A DNA stretch of 64,000 bases from UKL13-2 sp031414695 (GTDB taxonomy: Bacteria; Pseudomonadota; Gammaproteobacteria; Burkholderiales; Usitatibacteraceae): NCBI GenBank assembly GCA_031414695.1, contig JANNWG010000035.1, positions 62,001 to 126,000 on the forward strand, written 5' to 3'. The notes beneath the pieces are model-generated. The model was not told where the DNA came from. It saw only the letters and a list, made by a program, of their open reading frames with translations, and did no database searches. The position numbers were made by a program, and so were the translations under genes. This document shows, in pieces, positions 8,691-16,216 of the stretch (within the stretch, counting starts at the first letter, position 1; every line of letters starts with the position of its first letter).

Positions 8691-8765
8691 GCCCGCATAG
8701 CTCAGAGGTAGAGCACCCGCCTTGTAAGCGGTAGGTCGTCAGTTCGATTCCGACTGTGGGCACCA
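8691..8765 (+). tRNA. tRNA-Thr (anticodon TGT)
   Basis: This 75-base cloverleaf includes an encoded CCA. The acceptor arm pairs GCCCGCA with TGTGGGC, the anticodon loop is CTTGTAA (anticodon TGT) and the T arm is CAGTTCGATTCCG. The outer pair of the anticodon stem is a C-T mismatch, which is unusual but keeps four good pairs. A TAAAAT box at 8667-8672 may be its -10. Its last 52 bases are the left attachment repeat of the integrated element. Confidence 0.96.
8714..8765 (+). repeat. attL: 52-bp direct repeat within tRNA-Thr(TGT)
   Basis: These 52 bases are identical to 31049-31100. The repeat covers the anticodon arm to the CCA end, so integration leaves the tRNA intact. An integrase gene begins about 150 bases inside the element. 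Confidence 0.95.
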
Positions 8766-8771
8766 TCTCAG

Positions 8772-8818
8772 ATGCCTGAAACTCCTTGTGTGTTAACGAG
8801 TTTCAGGCATTTTTCATT
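8772..8818 (+). terminator. Rho-independent terminator after tRNA-Thr(TGT)
   Basis: A perfect 13-bp stem (8772-8784 with 8798-8810) is followed by a T-rich tract. It lies just inside the integrated element, so the element appears to supply the terminator for the host tRNA. I see no equivalent hairpin right of attR. Confidence 0.85.
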
Positions 8819-8862
8819 TTGCAATACATGTGCAAATGGGCGCTACTACCTACCGCCTAATA

Positions 8863-8886
8863 AAAAGTAGCGAATAAATAGCGAAT
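8863..8886 (+). repeat. Left arm-type repeat (candidate integrase binding site)
   Basis: AAAAGTAGCG followed by AATAAATAGCGAAT is matched at 21 of 24 positions by 30937-30960 near the other end of the element. Each copy holds two TAGCG units 11 bases apart. Paired direct repeats near both ends are typical of arm sites of tyrosine integrases. Confidence 0.55.
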
Positions 8887-8912
8887 GATGGTACGCTACA
8901 AACTTCGGTATT

Positions 8913-9977
8913 TTGTGTGTGGCGCAATTGTCATCAATCTCCAAAACTAAGAACGGCACTTGGCGCGTTCAGCTTGAAAATAGGGGTAAGCGAGAATACC
9001 GCACCTTTAAACTAAAGACACATGCCCAACAATTTGCTTTGCAACGTAGCGCTGAGCTACAGCGAGGTCAGATAGCAACATCTCGTGCAGCTGAAAAAAA
9101 CACGATTGGATCAGTGCTCGATGTATACAAAGAGCGTGTGTCGAAGTACAAGCGTGGTAAAGCAGACCCTTCTGCACTGCGCGCGCTTAAAACAAACTTT
9201 GAGAAAACGCGTTTCATAGCACTGACTTCCAATGATGTCGCTGAATATCGTGATGCTCGTTTAGCACTTGGTCGATCGCCAGCTACCGTAGTTAAAGAGC
9301 TGAATTTGTTTCGTTCGATTATCGATTATGCAATCAGAGATATGGGTATCTTCCTCCCGTCAAATGTCGCACGGTTAGTTAAAAATCCTGCCGTCAATAA
9401 TGAACGCGACCGTGTTTTTTACGATGAAGAAGAAGAGTTACTATTCGCATCAATGACTAATGTGCCGCTGCGCGCCATCTGCTTGCTTGCATTAGAAACC
9501 GCATGTCGATTAGGCGAACTTTTGCAGCTTACTTGGGAAAACACGAATCTTGAAAAACGAACAGCCAAACTAATGATGACTAAAAATGGAGAGCCACGCA
9601 CAATTCCGCTTTCAGGCCGGGCAATTGAGATTCTGAGTGGTTACGCTGCTGCAATAGCTTGTAGTACTAAGCGTGGGTGCACTGGTCGCATTTTTACAAA
9701 CTGGGTAGCCAGCGATAGCTTCAGTAAAACATTTCGACGCGCAGTCAATGTTGCAAGGAGAAATTACGAATCAAAGTCAGTAGCAAGCGGGCAAATACCT
9801 GACAATCTAATGCTGGCAGACCTTCGATTTCATGACTTTCGACATATCGCAACGTCACGCCTTGCAAAGAAAATTCAGAATGTAATTGAGCTAAGTCGCA
9901 TAACCGGACACTCAGATTTAAGAATGTTGTCTAGGTATTACCACATCACAGCAGAAGAGCTCGCAGCTAAGTTGTAG
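8913..9977 (+). CDS. int: Tyrosine-type site-specific integrase
   Basis: The protein is about 354 residues. An N-terminal arm-binding and core-binding region is followed by a catalytic domain with the expected residues: Arg in ETACRLGELLQL, Lys in MMTKNGEPR, the HxxR box in HDFRHIATS, His in TGHSDLRMLS and the nucleophile Tyr in RYYH. It would catalyse integration and excision at the 52-bp attachment site in tRNA-Thr(TGT), which lies 148 bases upstream. The start is uncertain: TTG 8913, GTG 8919 and TTG 8928 are all in frame and no ATG is available before residue 170 or so. A rare start may keep expression low. No excisionase gene lies next to it; the HTH protein at 17271 could serve, but that is a guess. 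Confidence 0.93.
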   Translation: MCVAQLSSISKTKNGTWRVQLENRGKREYRTFKLKTHAQQFALQRSAELQRGQIATSRAAEKNTIGSVLDVYKERVSKYKRGKADPSALRALKTNFEKTRFIALTSNDVAEYRDARLALGRSPATVVKELNLFRSIIDYAIRDMGIFLPSNVARLVKNPAVNNERDRVFYDEEEELLFASMTNVPLRAICLLALETACRLGELLQLTWENTNLEKRTAKLMMTKNGEPRTIPLSGRAIEILSGYAAAIACSTKRGCTGRIFTNWVASDSFSKTFRRAVNVARRNYESKSVASGQIPDNLMLADLRFHDFRHIATSRLAKKIQNVIELSRITGHSDLRMLSRYYHITAEELAAKL

Positions 9978-9999
9978 GCATGTCATGCAGTCGCCGTGC

Positions 10000-10039
10000 A
10001 TAACTCGGCGTCGGGCTTGAAAAGAGCCCGCCGAGTTAT
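10000..10039. terminator. Bidirectional terminator-like hairpin between int and hipA
   Basis: ATAACTCGGC at 10000-10009 pairs with the complement ending at 10039, and GGGCT pairs with AGCCC inside, with a small bulge. It lies between convergent int and hipA genes. The T tracts are short, so termination strength is uncertain. Confidence 0.6.
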
Positions 10040-10114
10040 ACACCGCCAATCATTTTTGATCTGAATTGCTCAGCAAGCTCCATCGTTTAGAGTGGGAAGG
10101 ATGTTAAAGCGTAT

Positions 10115-11353
10115 CTATTGCTGAAATGCGCCAGCCATCAACTCAATATCAGCTCTTGCTATGCCGCACTTGGTGGCTAGGATGCGCCAATTCTTGACGA
10201 CATTGCATACTTCAATCACGATATCGTTACCCGCCTTGGGAGAAAGGGCATATAGCTCTACTGTCGATAGAACCGTATCAATATCCGGCTGGTGATCATT
10301 GTCGTCTAGCGCAAGTATGTGCTCAGCCTTATCGATCGACGGGTTCATATCAAAGGCCGGTGATAGACGCCAGCCCCGTTGCGTCAGGATGAATCCATGA
10401 TTGCGAAGATGATCATCACGGTTGCCAACGACGACATTGAATACAACTCGCCGAAATAACTGTGCCAAGTCGTGGTTTATTTGGCCCTTTGCGCCATTTC
10501 TTTGTATGAATTCAGCCAGCTCAAGATAGCTCCCGTTTTGACCATCTTCTTTACGAAGCACCGTCATTGCCGAAGAATAGAATCGCCTGTGCGCACCATT
10601 GCGATCAAATCGTTTGGTGCAAAATGTGTGAAAGTCTGAGCAGAAGCGGCGTGTATAAGCAGGCGCAACTTCTATTCCAGCCTGCGCTGCCATCAGATGC
10701 AGTAATCCCTCCCACGCCCCAATATCGCGAACGTCATCGCGAGCGGGAAATTTGGCGATCCACAAGCCCCCGTCATCGTCACGAAAATTCGCCTTTGGCC
10801 GAGCGCCCCCCAACGATGCGCCAGGGGCAACTAAGACTGCAAGCCACTTTCGCAGCTTGTCTAGGTCGTCAATCTTCTTAGCACTCAATTCGCCAGCAAT
10901 AGCTTCTAGCCCACGAAGACTAGCGACTGGAGGTGCAGCCAATCCATAGTCGGCCAAAAAATTTGCGTCGGCATCATGGCGGAATCGAAGTGCCCCTTGT
11001 CGAGTCTCATCTTGAACGCCAAGCAGGAAGTCCCATGCATAGAGCGTTCGTGGCTTCCGGTGTTCATCTTTGGCCTCAAGCCCTTCGCGCCGTCGCATCA
11101 ATACTTGCCCCCATCGATCTGGGGATGAATCGAGGAACACGCCAAAATTTCCCATGTCAGGCTTGGGGAAAAACGGCGCATTGTCCAGTGTCAGATCAGG
11201 GTCTAGCGCAAAGGCCACAGGGTTCGACAGCCAGCCTTTGTGATAACTGAATCGTAACTGTCCGCGTTCATGATGCAAAGTGCCAACGCAGATTAAGTCT
11301 TCAGTAATGTCAGCATCAAGCCAAACTTGGATTTCGGATGGAAAGCGACTCAT
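10115..11353 (-). CDS. hipA: HipA-family Ser/Thr kinase toxin
   Basis: The 412-residue protein has the HipA fold signature: a Gly-rich loop region LVAPGASLGGARPKANF near residue 185, the catalytic stretch VVGNRDDHLRNHGFI (Asp and Asn of the kinase loop) near 310 and LSPAFDMNPS with the Mg-binding Asp. HipA kinases phosphorylate a translation factor, in E. coli GltX, and cause growth arrest; the partner HipB neutralises and represses. The gene starts at an ATG overlapping the hipB stop by ATGA. The full set of motifs suggests an active kinase. In the element it most likely acts as an addiction or persistence module. Confidence 0.92.
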   Translation of the reverse strand: MSRFPSEIQVWLDADITEDLICVGTLHHERGQLRFSYHKGWLSNPVAFALDPDLTLDNAPFFPKPDMGNFGVFLDSSPDRWGQVLMRRREGLEAKDEHRKPRTLYAWDFLLGVQDETRQGALRFRHDADANFLADYGLAAPPVASLRGLEAIAGELSAKKIDDLDKLRKWLAVLVAPGASLGGARPKANFRDDDGGLWIAKFPARDDVRDIGAWEGLLHLMAAQAGIEVAPAYTRRFCSDFHTFCTKRFDRNGAHRRFYSSAMTVLRKEDGQNGSYLELAEFIQRNGAKGQINHDLAQLFRRVVFNVVVGNRDDHLRNHGFILTQRGWRLSPAFDMNPSIDKAEHILALDDNDHQPDIDTVLSTVELYALSPKAGNDIVIEVCNVVKNWRILATKCGIARADIELMAGAFQQ

Positions 11354-11664
11354 GTTGCCCCGCTCTGTTTGCGTGGCTTTGGCAGATCAAGATCTTGTAA
11401 ACGGCGACCTAGAATATCGTCTTTTGCGAGCTGATCAAGATCGTTCTGCAGGTGCAACACGCCAAGTATTTTAAGATAGGTTCCCATGGTCACGGCAGGT
11501 TCACCCTGTTCTGCCCGATACAACGTTTTTCGTGCGATGCCAGCCCTTTCAGCGACAGTGTCAGCCGAGAACTTTCGGCGCAAGCGCGCGAGGCGCAGTC
11601 GCTGCCCCAGACCCGATAAAAGAGTCTGCTCAGAGTAAAAGGTAGGTTGCGCTTTTGCGGGCAT
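11350..11664 (-). CDS. hipB: HipB-family antitoxin, XRE-type DNA-binding protein
   Basis: The 104-residue protein has a helix-turn-helix of XRE type (GLGQRLRLARLRRKFSADTV, then AERAGIARKTLYRAEQG). It overlaps hipA by four bases, the usual antitoxin-first order. Its start codon lies in a palindrome at 11663-11679 that is probably its own operator. The C-terminal tail is short and basic (PKPRKQSGAT). Confidence 0.88.
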   Translation of the reverse strand: MPAKAQPTFYSEQTLLSGLGQRLRLARLRRKFSADTVAERAGIARKTLYRAEQGEPAVTMGTYLKILGVLHLQNDLDQLAKDDILGRRLQDLDLPKPRKQSGAT

Positions 11665-11679
11665 AATGAGTCACATTAT
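11663..11679 (-). promoter_or_regulatory. Palindromic operator at the hipBA start
   Basis: ATAATG and CATTAT form perfect 6-base arms around five bases and overlap the hipB start codon. A related half site (ATAATATGACTTAT) lies about 40 bases upstream, at 11704-11717. HipB binding here is inferred from position. Confidence 0.5.
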
Positions 11680-11746
11680 ATACAAAATATCAATTTATTA
11701 GGCATAATATGACTTATCAACTTAATAAAAAACATTTTCAACACTG

Positions 11747-11845
11747 CATGATCGTGATGTGAATGCCGTCAAGAACATTCTTGCGCGAGGACATGCGCGT
11801 CTAGCTGTAGGAATCCCCTTCCTTTAGGGCAAGGAGGATGTCAGC
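11747..11845 (+). pseudogene. tnpB: IS605-type TnpB C-terminal remnant with right-end hairpin
   Basis: Reading 11747-11827 on the plus strand gives HDRDVNAVKNILARGHARLA then VGIPFL and a stop. This matches the conserved end of TnpB (the RDVNAxxNIL part of the RuvC III region). The bases after it (CCCCTTCCTTTAGGGCAAGG) resemble the right-end hairpin and guide-RNA scaffold of IS200/IS605 elements. Nothing of the earlier zinc-finger or RuvC I region is present upstream. A TnpB N-terminal remnant in the opposite orientation is at 14627-15082. Confidence 0.75.
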
Positions 11846-12101
11846 TTTCATCAAATGCCTCCGCTAATCGATCTAAATCTAAGTGTTTGTCCACGATGAT
11901 GACGGCTTTGTCCATTGCAGACAACAGCGCGAGTAAGGTATGCAGGCCAACGTTCTTGCCGGCCTCAACATCGGCTATTGTTTGCCGTCTGCATTTCGCA
12001 CGATCAGCCAAGGTCTGCTGCGTGAGTCCAAGTGCACGACGGTTTGCTTTGAAAGAATCGCCGAACGCGGAGCCAGAGGCTGTTGCAATAATGTATGACA
12101 T
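11841..12101 (-). CDS. Orphan XRE-family transcriptional regulator
   Basis: The 86-residue protein starts MSYIIATAS and has an XRE helix-turn-helix (FKANRRALGLTQQTLADRAK, then CRRQTIADVEAG). The overall shape is that of HipB-like antitoxins, but no toxin gene follows; the space downstream holds the TnpB remnant. An ATG at 12110 is also in frame. Three CGAACATT half sites just upstream are probably its operators. It may be the surviving half of a toxin-antitoxin pair broken by the insertion. Confidence 0.75.
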   Translation of the reverse strand: MSYIIATASGSAFGDSFKANRRALGLTQQTLADRAKCRRQTIADVEAGKNVGLHTLLALLSAMDKAVIIVDKHLDLDRLAEAFDES

Positions 12102-12103
12102 AG

Positions 12104-12151
12104 CGAACATTTATGTAAGTTATAGAAATAATGTTCGGCTAAACGAACATT
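12104..12151 (-). promoter_or_regulatory. CGAACATT operator sites of the orphan regulator
   Basis: CGAACATT lies at 12104-12111 and 12144-12151 and its complement AATGTTCG at 12130-12137. The last two make a palindrome with 8-base arms. They lie directly upstream of the XRE gene start, so autorepression is likely. Confidence 0.55.
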
Positions 12152-12271
12152 TAATTAAAAAAAGTCTGCCGACATATTTCCTGATCTGCAATAGTGCAAA
12201 AACGTTCAAACGACCAAACGACCAAACGCTTGACCCCTAAGTTTTGTGATGACATATATTTTTTAACAGCT

Positions 12272-12724
12272 ATGATTTTATTCCTAGATTTCGACGGTGT
12301 ACTTCATCCTGAGCCATGCTATCGAGAAGAACACTATTTTTGTCGCCGCCCGTTGTTTGAAACAGTGATGCGCGACTTCTCAGAAGTGGACATTGTTGTC
12401 AGCAGCACATGGCGCAGCACGCGTAACCTTGAAACGTTGCAGGGATTCTTTTCACCGGATATTGGCAATCGTATTGTAGGCGTTACACCATCATGGCGTG
12501 ACTTGCCAGAACTAGTTGAAGTGATCGGCCAGTATCCTCGTCAAGTCGAAGCGGAAGCATGGCTACGCCAGCATGGACGCGCATGGGAGCCATGGATTGC
12601 GTTGGATGATCGTGCGTACTGGTTCAAACCATTTCTGCCTAATCTTGTGCTCTGCAATAGCAGCCAGGGATTCGATGAAACAGTCGCTGAAAAATTACGG
12701 CTTAAGCTGATGGAGAGACATTAA
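12272..12724 (+). CDS. HAD-like hydrolase-fold protein
   Basis: The 150-residue protein starts MILFLDFDGVLHPEP, which holds the HAD motif I with both Asp residues. VVSSTWRS fits motif II (Ser/Thr) and the WIALDDRAYWF part fits the acidic motif IV. The short length and the STWR motif match a small HAD family also found fused to RNA-repair proteins; phosphatase activity is likely but the substrate is unknown. I chose the ATG at 12272 because it puts motif I at the N terminus as usual. It stands alone, opposite in direction to the XRE gene. Confidence 0.75.
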   Translation: MILFLDFDGVLHPEPCYREEHYFCRRPLFETVMRDFSEVDIVVSSTWRSTRNLETLQGFFSPDIGNRIVGVTPSWRDLPELVEVIGQYPRQVEAEAWLRQHGRAWEPWIALDDRAYWFKPFLPNLVLCNSSQGFDETVAEKLRLKLMERH

Positions 12725-12839
12725 GCTCAAAGCGAAGGATTTTAGCTTTGAATTGATCACCTAGCCCAGAGGTGAGCTGATCTGAAGAATTGCGTTTTTT
12801 CATTTTTATATTACTAATACATTAAAATTACAGATAATT

Positions 12840-12865
12840 TAGTGTAAATTTGTAGTGTAAATTTG
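12840..12865 (+). repeat. Two tandem 13-bp repeats upstream of a small gene
   Basis: TAGTGTAAATTTG occurs twice in direct succession, about 20 bases before the ATG of the gene at 12887. A protein-binding site is possible. No other copy is noted. Confidence 0.5.
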
Positions 12866-12886
12866 AACAACAAAACAGATATCACA

Positions 12887-13264
12887 ATGTCACTCGAAGA
12901 GAGATTGAAAAAGCTGGAAGCAGGGACAAATAGATCGCTGACGGCACGGCTAGCTGACCATCTCGATGCAATTGAGTCCGCTTTATCAAAGGGGGTGAAG
13001 CGCGAACTAATTGTTAAAGCGCTAAACGATGAAGGGCTAGCGTTTACGCTGCGCAGCTTCGACACGGCGCTCTATCAGATTCGAAAAAAACACGCACGCA
13101 CTTTGATCAAGGTTGTGAAAAGTGATGTTGAAGACACAACTGCACTCATGCCTGTCATTATGAAGCCGAGTCTGTCGCCAAATAATCAGCACAGAGGCGC
13201 TAGCAATTCAGCCAAAGACGAAAAAAAAGAACGAAAAGACAAAGCTGCAAAGTACATTGGATGA
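12887..13264 (+). CDS. Small plasmid-type protein, possibly DNA-binding
   Basis: The 125-residue protein starts MSLEERLKKLEAG. Its centre (LADHLDAIESALSKGVKREL, then IVKALNDEGLAFTLRSFDTA) resembles the helix-turn-helix-like region found in small plasmid proteins that control replication or transfer. The C-terminal third is Lys/Glu/Asp-rich and probably disordered. A TTG at 12863 is also in frame. The next gene begins 13 bases after the stop, so they may be co-transcribed. I cannot name the family. Confidence 0.6.
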   Translation: MSLEERLKKLEAGTNRSLTARLADHLDAIESALSKGVKRELIVKALNDEGLAFTLRSFDTALYQIRKKHARTLIKVVKSDVEDTTALMPVIMKPSLSPNNQHRGASNSAKDEKKERKDKAAKYIG

Positions 13265-13276
13265 GGTATGCGAAAA

Positions 13277-14104
13277 ATGAATCAGTCAGTCACAGTCAAC
13301 CTGCTCAACTTTTACGCACCCAGACAACTTTCAGTTGGTAAGCCATGGGGCGGTGTGGTCAGCACCGCGCCTGCTGGATACCGCATTCCGAACGTCTTAA
13401 ACCCACCTGGCCTTGAGGTCGATCAGTTAAGTGAGGCAGCTTTGTCAGCAAGCAATCCATTCTGGCGACAAGTGCATGGTGAATTTGGGGATGTTATTGC
13501 GATAGGACTGATTCCAGCTTTTAAGAGCGAAGGAATGATGAAGTTTGAAGAGTCAATTCAATACGGCTTAATCGGACGCGCAGATGCTGGTGGCGCACAA
13601 TTGCAGCCATTAGCGAAATGGAATACAGAATACTTTAATGGAAGATTGTCAAAAAATCAGCCAAGAATCGCGACGTTTTTAAGGCCATATCACAGCTGTG
13701 AAAATGAGTTTATTGACATGCAAAGTGATCGAAGCTGGGCTCTGCCGAAATCACAAACTCTTCCCATTCGGGGCAATGAGAAAACTATCGTTGAGCGCTG
13801 GCCACTAGGTGCTGCAGCAAGCCTTGTGCACAAGCAATTTGATTACAAGCATGACTCGAACACAGTGTTGCGCTATTTACTATTCGCGATAAAGGAGTAT
13901 CTACAAAATTTGTATTTCGACGTCGATGAAGGAAAAATTGATACAAGTCTTGCGCCTGAATTTAAGGTGCGAGAAACCACTACTCGACTAGAGAAAATAG
14001 TAGAAGGCTGGGGTAATACCGACTGCGCGTTTGACACGCAGTTTTGTATTGACTTGAATGCCATCAAACGACACCTCCAAAAATGGCCTGAAATCAGCAC
14101 TTAG
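13277..14104 (+). CDS. Hypothetical protein of the integrated element
   Basis: The 275-residue protein starts MNQSVTVNLLNFYAPRQLSV. I do not recognise it. It has no signal peptide or membrane segment and no catalytic motif I can name. It is rich in aromatic residues (NPFWRQVHGEFG, TFLRPYHSCENEF). GAGG stands 10 bases before the ATG at 13277, which is why I prefer it to the ATG at 13268. It converges on and overlaps the truncated initiator gene by 11 bases. Confidence 0.6.
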   Translation: MNQSVTVNLLNFYAPRQLSVGKPWGGVVSTAPAGYRIPNVLNPPGLEVDQLSEAALSASNPFWRQVHGEFGDVIAIGLIPAFKSEGMMKFEESIQYGLIGRADAGGAQLQPLAKWNTEYFNGRLSKNQPRIATFLRPYHSCENEFIDMQSDRSWALPKSQTLPIRGNEKTIVERWPLGAAASLVHKQFDYKHDSNTVLRYLLFAIKEYLQNLYFDVDEGKIDTSLAPEFKVRETTTRLEKIVEGWGNTDCAFDTQFCIDLNAIKRHLQKWPEIST

Positions 14105-14630
14105 CAGAGCTTATTCTCAGCCTTGATGATGACTTCAAGAGCTGCCAAGGCCATTTCATTTCAGTGTCTACAACCAGAGCCATTAATTCGGATGATAGCT
14201 CGTAGCTCAGCACGCTTTCACTGATTTCAAAGGTTGGAAATAGTGCGCTAGCATCCAAAAATATTTCTTTTTTTTTGTTATCCAAAACACTCCACTCGCA
14301 AATGATCTTCATCAGCGACCGTGCGCTCTTTTTTAAAAATTCATTATCTTTGGAATCAAAGCCAATGACAGAAGCTAAGTTCTCAATATCAATTTTATAC
14401 AGGCCGTTCATGTCTTTAGCTTGCACATTGGCATTTAACAAAAGCGCATTAGCAAGCTTTTTTTCTACTAACGATAGGTTGAACTCTGGTTTGCTGTCAC
14501 AGGCGATTGTAGGCTTTCCTAGTGTCTGGGGGTTTTCAATAGTCTCAGCGATAGAAAAATCAGATGAAATGTAGCTAAAAAAAAGTGCAAGACTTCTATT
14601 ATTCGGTTTTGGTTTTTTAAGGATTTTCAA
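14094..14630 (-). CDS. Truncated plasmid replication initiator (Rep_3/RepB-like N-terminal domain)
   Basis: The 178-residue protein contains the first winged-helix domain of plasmid initiators: LSLVEKKLANALLLNANVQA, then IDIENLASVIGFDSKDNEFL, KKSARSLMKIICEWSVLDNK and ALFPTFEISESVLSYELSSE. Full initiators have a second winged helix with the iteron-binding surface; here the sequence ends after a short unrelated tail (KSSSRLRISSAKC), so it is probably non-functional. It lies directly after a TnpB N-terminal fragment, and upstream of that is a gene homologous to the one before trfA. This is a broken second replication module. Confidence 0.65.
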   Translation of the reverse strand: MKILKKPKPNNRSLALFFSYISSDFSIAETIENPQTLGKPTIACDSKPEFNLSLVEKKLANALLLNANVQAKDMNGLYKIDIENLASVIGFDSKDNEFLKKSARSLMKIICEWSVLDNKKKEIFLDASALFPTFEISESVLSYELSSELMALVVDTEMKWPWQLLKSSSRLRISSAKC

Positions 14631-15082
14631 AAAAGATACCTGTAGTTAATTTTTGCAAGATTTAAGGAAATACGGTTGTGCAGCCAACCTAACTTGGGCA
14701 AAAGAATGTGGTCATTGAGTTGATCGAGCTTGATCTGTTTTGGTACAGGATAGTGGAAGCTGAAACCGCTGTCTTTGCGCTTAAAGCGCGGGAAGTTGGT
14801 AAGGAAGTTAGCGTAAGCGCTTCCCAAGTCCTCCAAGGCCTGTTGTAGCGCTTGTAAAGGGGCGTCCTTGAGCCATTCCTTGCCGACTTTTCGTTTCCAG
14901 ATGGGTAGGGTAGCCGTCATCTTCACATAACCGATGAACTTGTTTCCAGCCTCGTAGGTTTCTTTTTGCAACACCTAAGCCGTGTTGTGCACGCGCCGAC
15001 ATGTAGCCGTATAGCAGCGCATATTACGCACTCGTTCGCCATTTGATATCAATGCGTATTTGAAGGCTTGCAGACGTTTCAT
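14627..15082 (-). pseudogene. tnpB: TnpB N-terminal remnant (IS605-type RNA-guided nuclease gene)
   Basis: From an ATG at 15082 the minus strand reads MKRLQAFKYALISNGERVRN and so on, the typical TnpB N terminus. An in-frame TAG stands at 14975-14977. After it come YEAGNKFIGYVKM, EWLKDAPLQALQQALEDLGS, FPRFKRKDSGFSFHYP and LPKLGWLHNR, all TnpB landmarks. The match ends near codon 135, well before the RuvC catalytic residues. The gene is dead. The ATG overlaps the stop of the upstream 81-residue gene (ATGA) and no IS left end precedes it, which is odd for a clean insertion. Confidence 0.88.
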
Positions 15083-15324
15083 TTTTTAAGTAATTTTTTG
15101 CAAATAATTTGAAGGAATTGATTCTCAATGCCAGCAAGATCAAGATCATCACTAATGGGAATAGAAACAAGAGTTGAATTTGAAGGTGATGGAACAATGG
15201 CTAAGTGCAAGTTGCGGATCGAGAATTGTGAATCAATAACCAAATAGAGCTGCTGCTGTTTTCCAATTAGCTCAGCTGGCGCGTCAAGGAAGGCCGACTG
15301 AATTTTTTGTTGAATGTGATTCAT
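15079..15324 (-). CDS. Rep-associated small protein, 81-residue family (copy A)
   Basis: The 81-residue protein starts MNHIQQKIQSAF. It aligns without gaps to the 81-residue product of 17029-17274 with 27 identities, including QLYLVID/ELYLVVD and the LVSIP stretch. No catalytic motif, signal or membrane segment is visible. It overlaps the preceding small gene by ATGA. Copy B directly precedes trfA; copy A precedes the TnpB remnant and then a truncated initiator. The function is unknown; a role in replication control is inferred from position. Confidence 0.7.
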   Translation of the reverse strand: MNHIQQKIQSAFLDAPAELIGKQQQLYLVIDSQFSIRNLHLAIVPSPSNSTLVSIPISDDLDLAGIENQFLQIICKKLLKK

Positions 15325-15551
15325 TCTGCACAGGCGGCGGGCGAAAAGAGCGCCGTTTGAAAAAGAAGTACGGTGCAGAATGAATTGATTTTAGCTTTCA
15401 TTGGTTCTGAAAGCGCAGAGATATTTTGGCGGACAAAGTTATCAACTTGATCAATTTTTGTAGGCCATTTTTCAAGGTCGATTGGGAGCGAAACTGTTAA
15501 GAATTGATCCAGAGGCGTATTGAATGGTGTGCGGTCGATGTTCGCTGACAT
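15321..15551 (-). CDS. Small hypothetical protein preceding copy A
   Basis: The protein has 76 residues starting MSANIDRTPFNTPLDQFLTV. It overlaps the next gene by ATGA, the same layout as the HTH gene before copy B at 17271. I see no clear similarity between the two first genes. The start at 15551 is chosen because it is the only ATG that gives a compact protein; the frame is open further upstream to 15716. It lies at the edge of the origin region. Confidence 0.55.
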   Translation of the reverse strand: MSANIDRTPFNTPLDQFLTVSLPIDLEKWPTKIDQVDNFVRQNISALSEPMKAKINSFCTVLLFQTALFSPAACAE

Positions 15552-15719
15552 AATTTTGACTTTGATATGTCCTCTAGATTTATTTATAGACCAAAACAGA
15601 CAGACAGTGAAAAAAAGTGAAAATCCGTTCTCTGGATTAATCAATTCTTTTTTTTTCAAAATCCAATAATTGAAAACAGCGCATTTTAGCGAGTGATGGC
15701 TCTGTAAAAAACTCATCTA

Positions 15720-16210
15720 ATGGCGGGGAGATGATAATTGTGAAATCTTTTCTTTGCTTTTTCTTCATGTTTTGCTTTCACTTGGTTATATAAAGGGTTA
15801 TAAAGAGGGTTAGCGCCTGTGCATAACTGACTCAAACAACTGATTCTGATAGTCTTTTTTGACGACCCTGTACCTCATCCGTCAAGCTTTCGTACCTCAT
15901 CCGTCAAACTGGCCGTACTTCATCCGTCAGGTTTTTACACGTCATCCGTCAAACTTTCGCATTGAGGCGTACCTCATCCGTCAAACTTAACTCCTAAAGC
16001 ACTCTTCATCGGCCCGCTTATCCACAATTAATCCACGGCCGCGGCGCAAAAAGTAGGAAATCCTTGACGGATGAGGTACGCACTGTGCCTCACCCGTCAA
16101 ACTTGGTTCACGATGCGCGGCTCTTCGTTCGACTTATCCACAACCCCATGTGCAAATGGTACGAAATCCTTGACGGATGAAGTACGCACTGTGCCTCACC
16201 CGTTACGTGA
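15720..16210. other. oriV: Iteron-type origin of vegetative replication (oriV)
   Basis: The region combines an AT-rich stretch (15720-15810, with TTATATAAAGGG and TTATAAAGAGGG repeats), three DnaA boxes (15818-15826 in reverse, 16018-16026 and 16134-16142, all fitting TTATNCACA) and about nine iterons. It lies directly downstream of the TrfA-like gene. These are the parts expected of an iteron origin opened by a TrfA-type initiator with host DnaA. Such a complete origin inside an integrated element is notable. Confidence 0.85.
15871..16205. repeat. Iterons of consensus TACCTCATCCGTCAA
   Basis: Direct copies begin at 15871, 15893, 15916, about 15937 (variant) and 15970, then 16086 and 16192 (variants with TGCCTCACCCGT). 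Inverted copies lie at 16064-16078 and 16170-16184. In addition, about 41 bases starting GAAATCCTTGACGGATGA are repeated at 16058-16098 and 16164-16204 with one change, and each copy follows a DnaA box. They are the likely binding sites of the TrfA-like initiator. Confidence 0.88.
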
Positions 16211-16216
16211 CCGACA

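Noticed and set aside
15840..16210. Repeated units that could be taken for a CRISPR array
   Set aside because: The repeats are about 15 bases, unevenly spaced, present in both orientations, and mixed with DnaA boxes next to an initiator gene; they are iterons.
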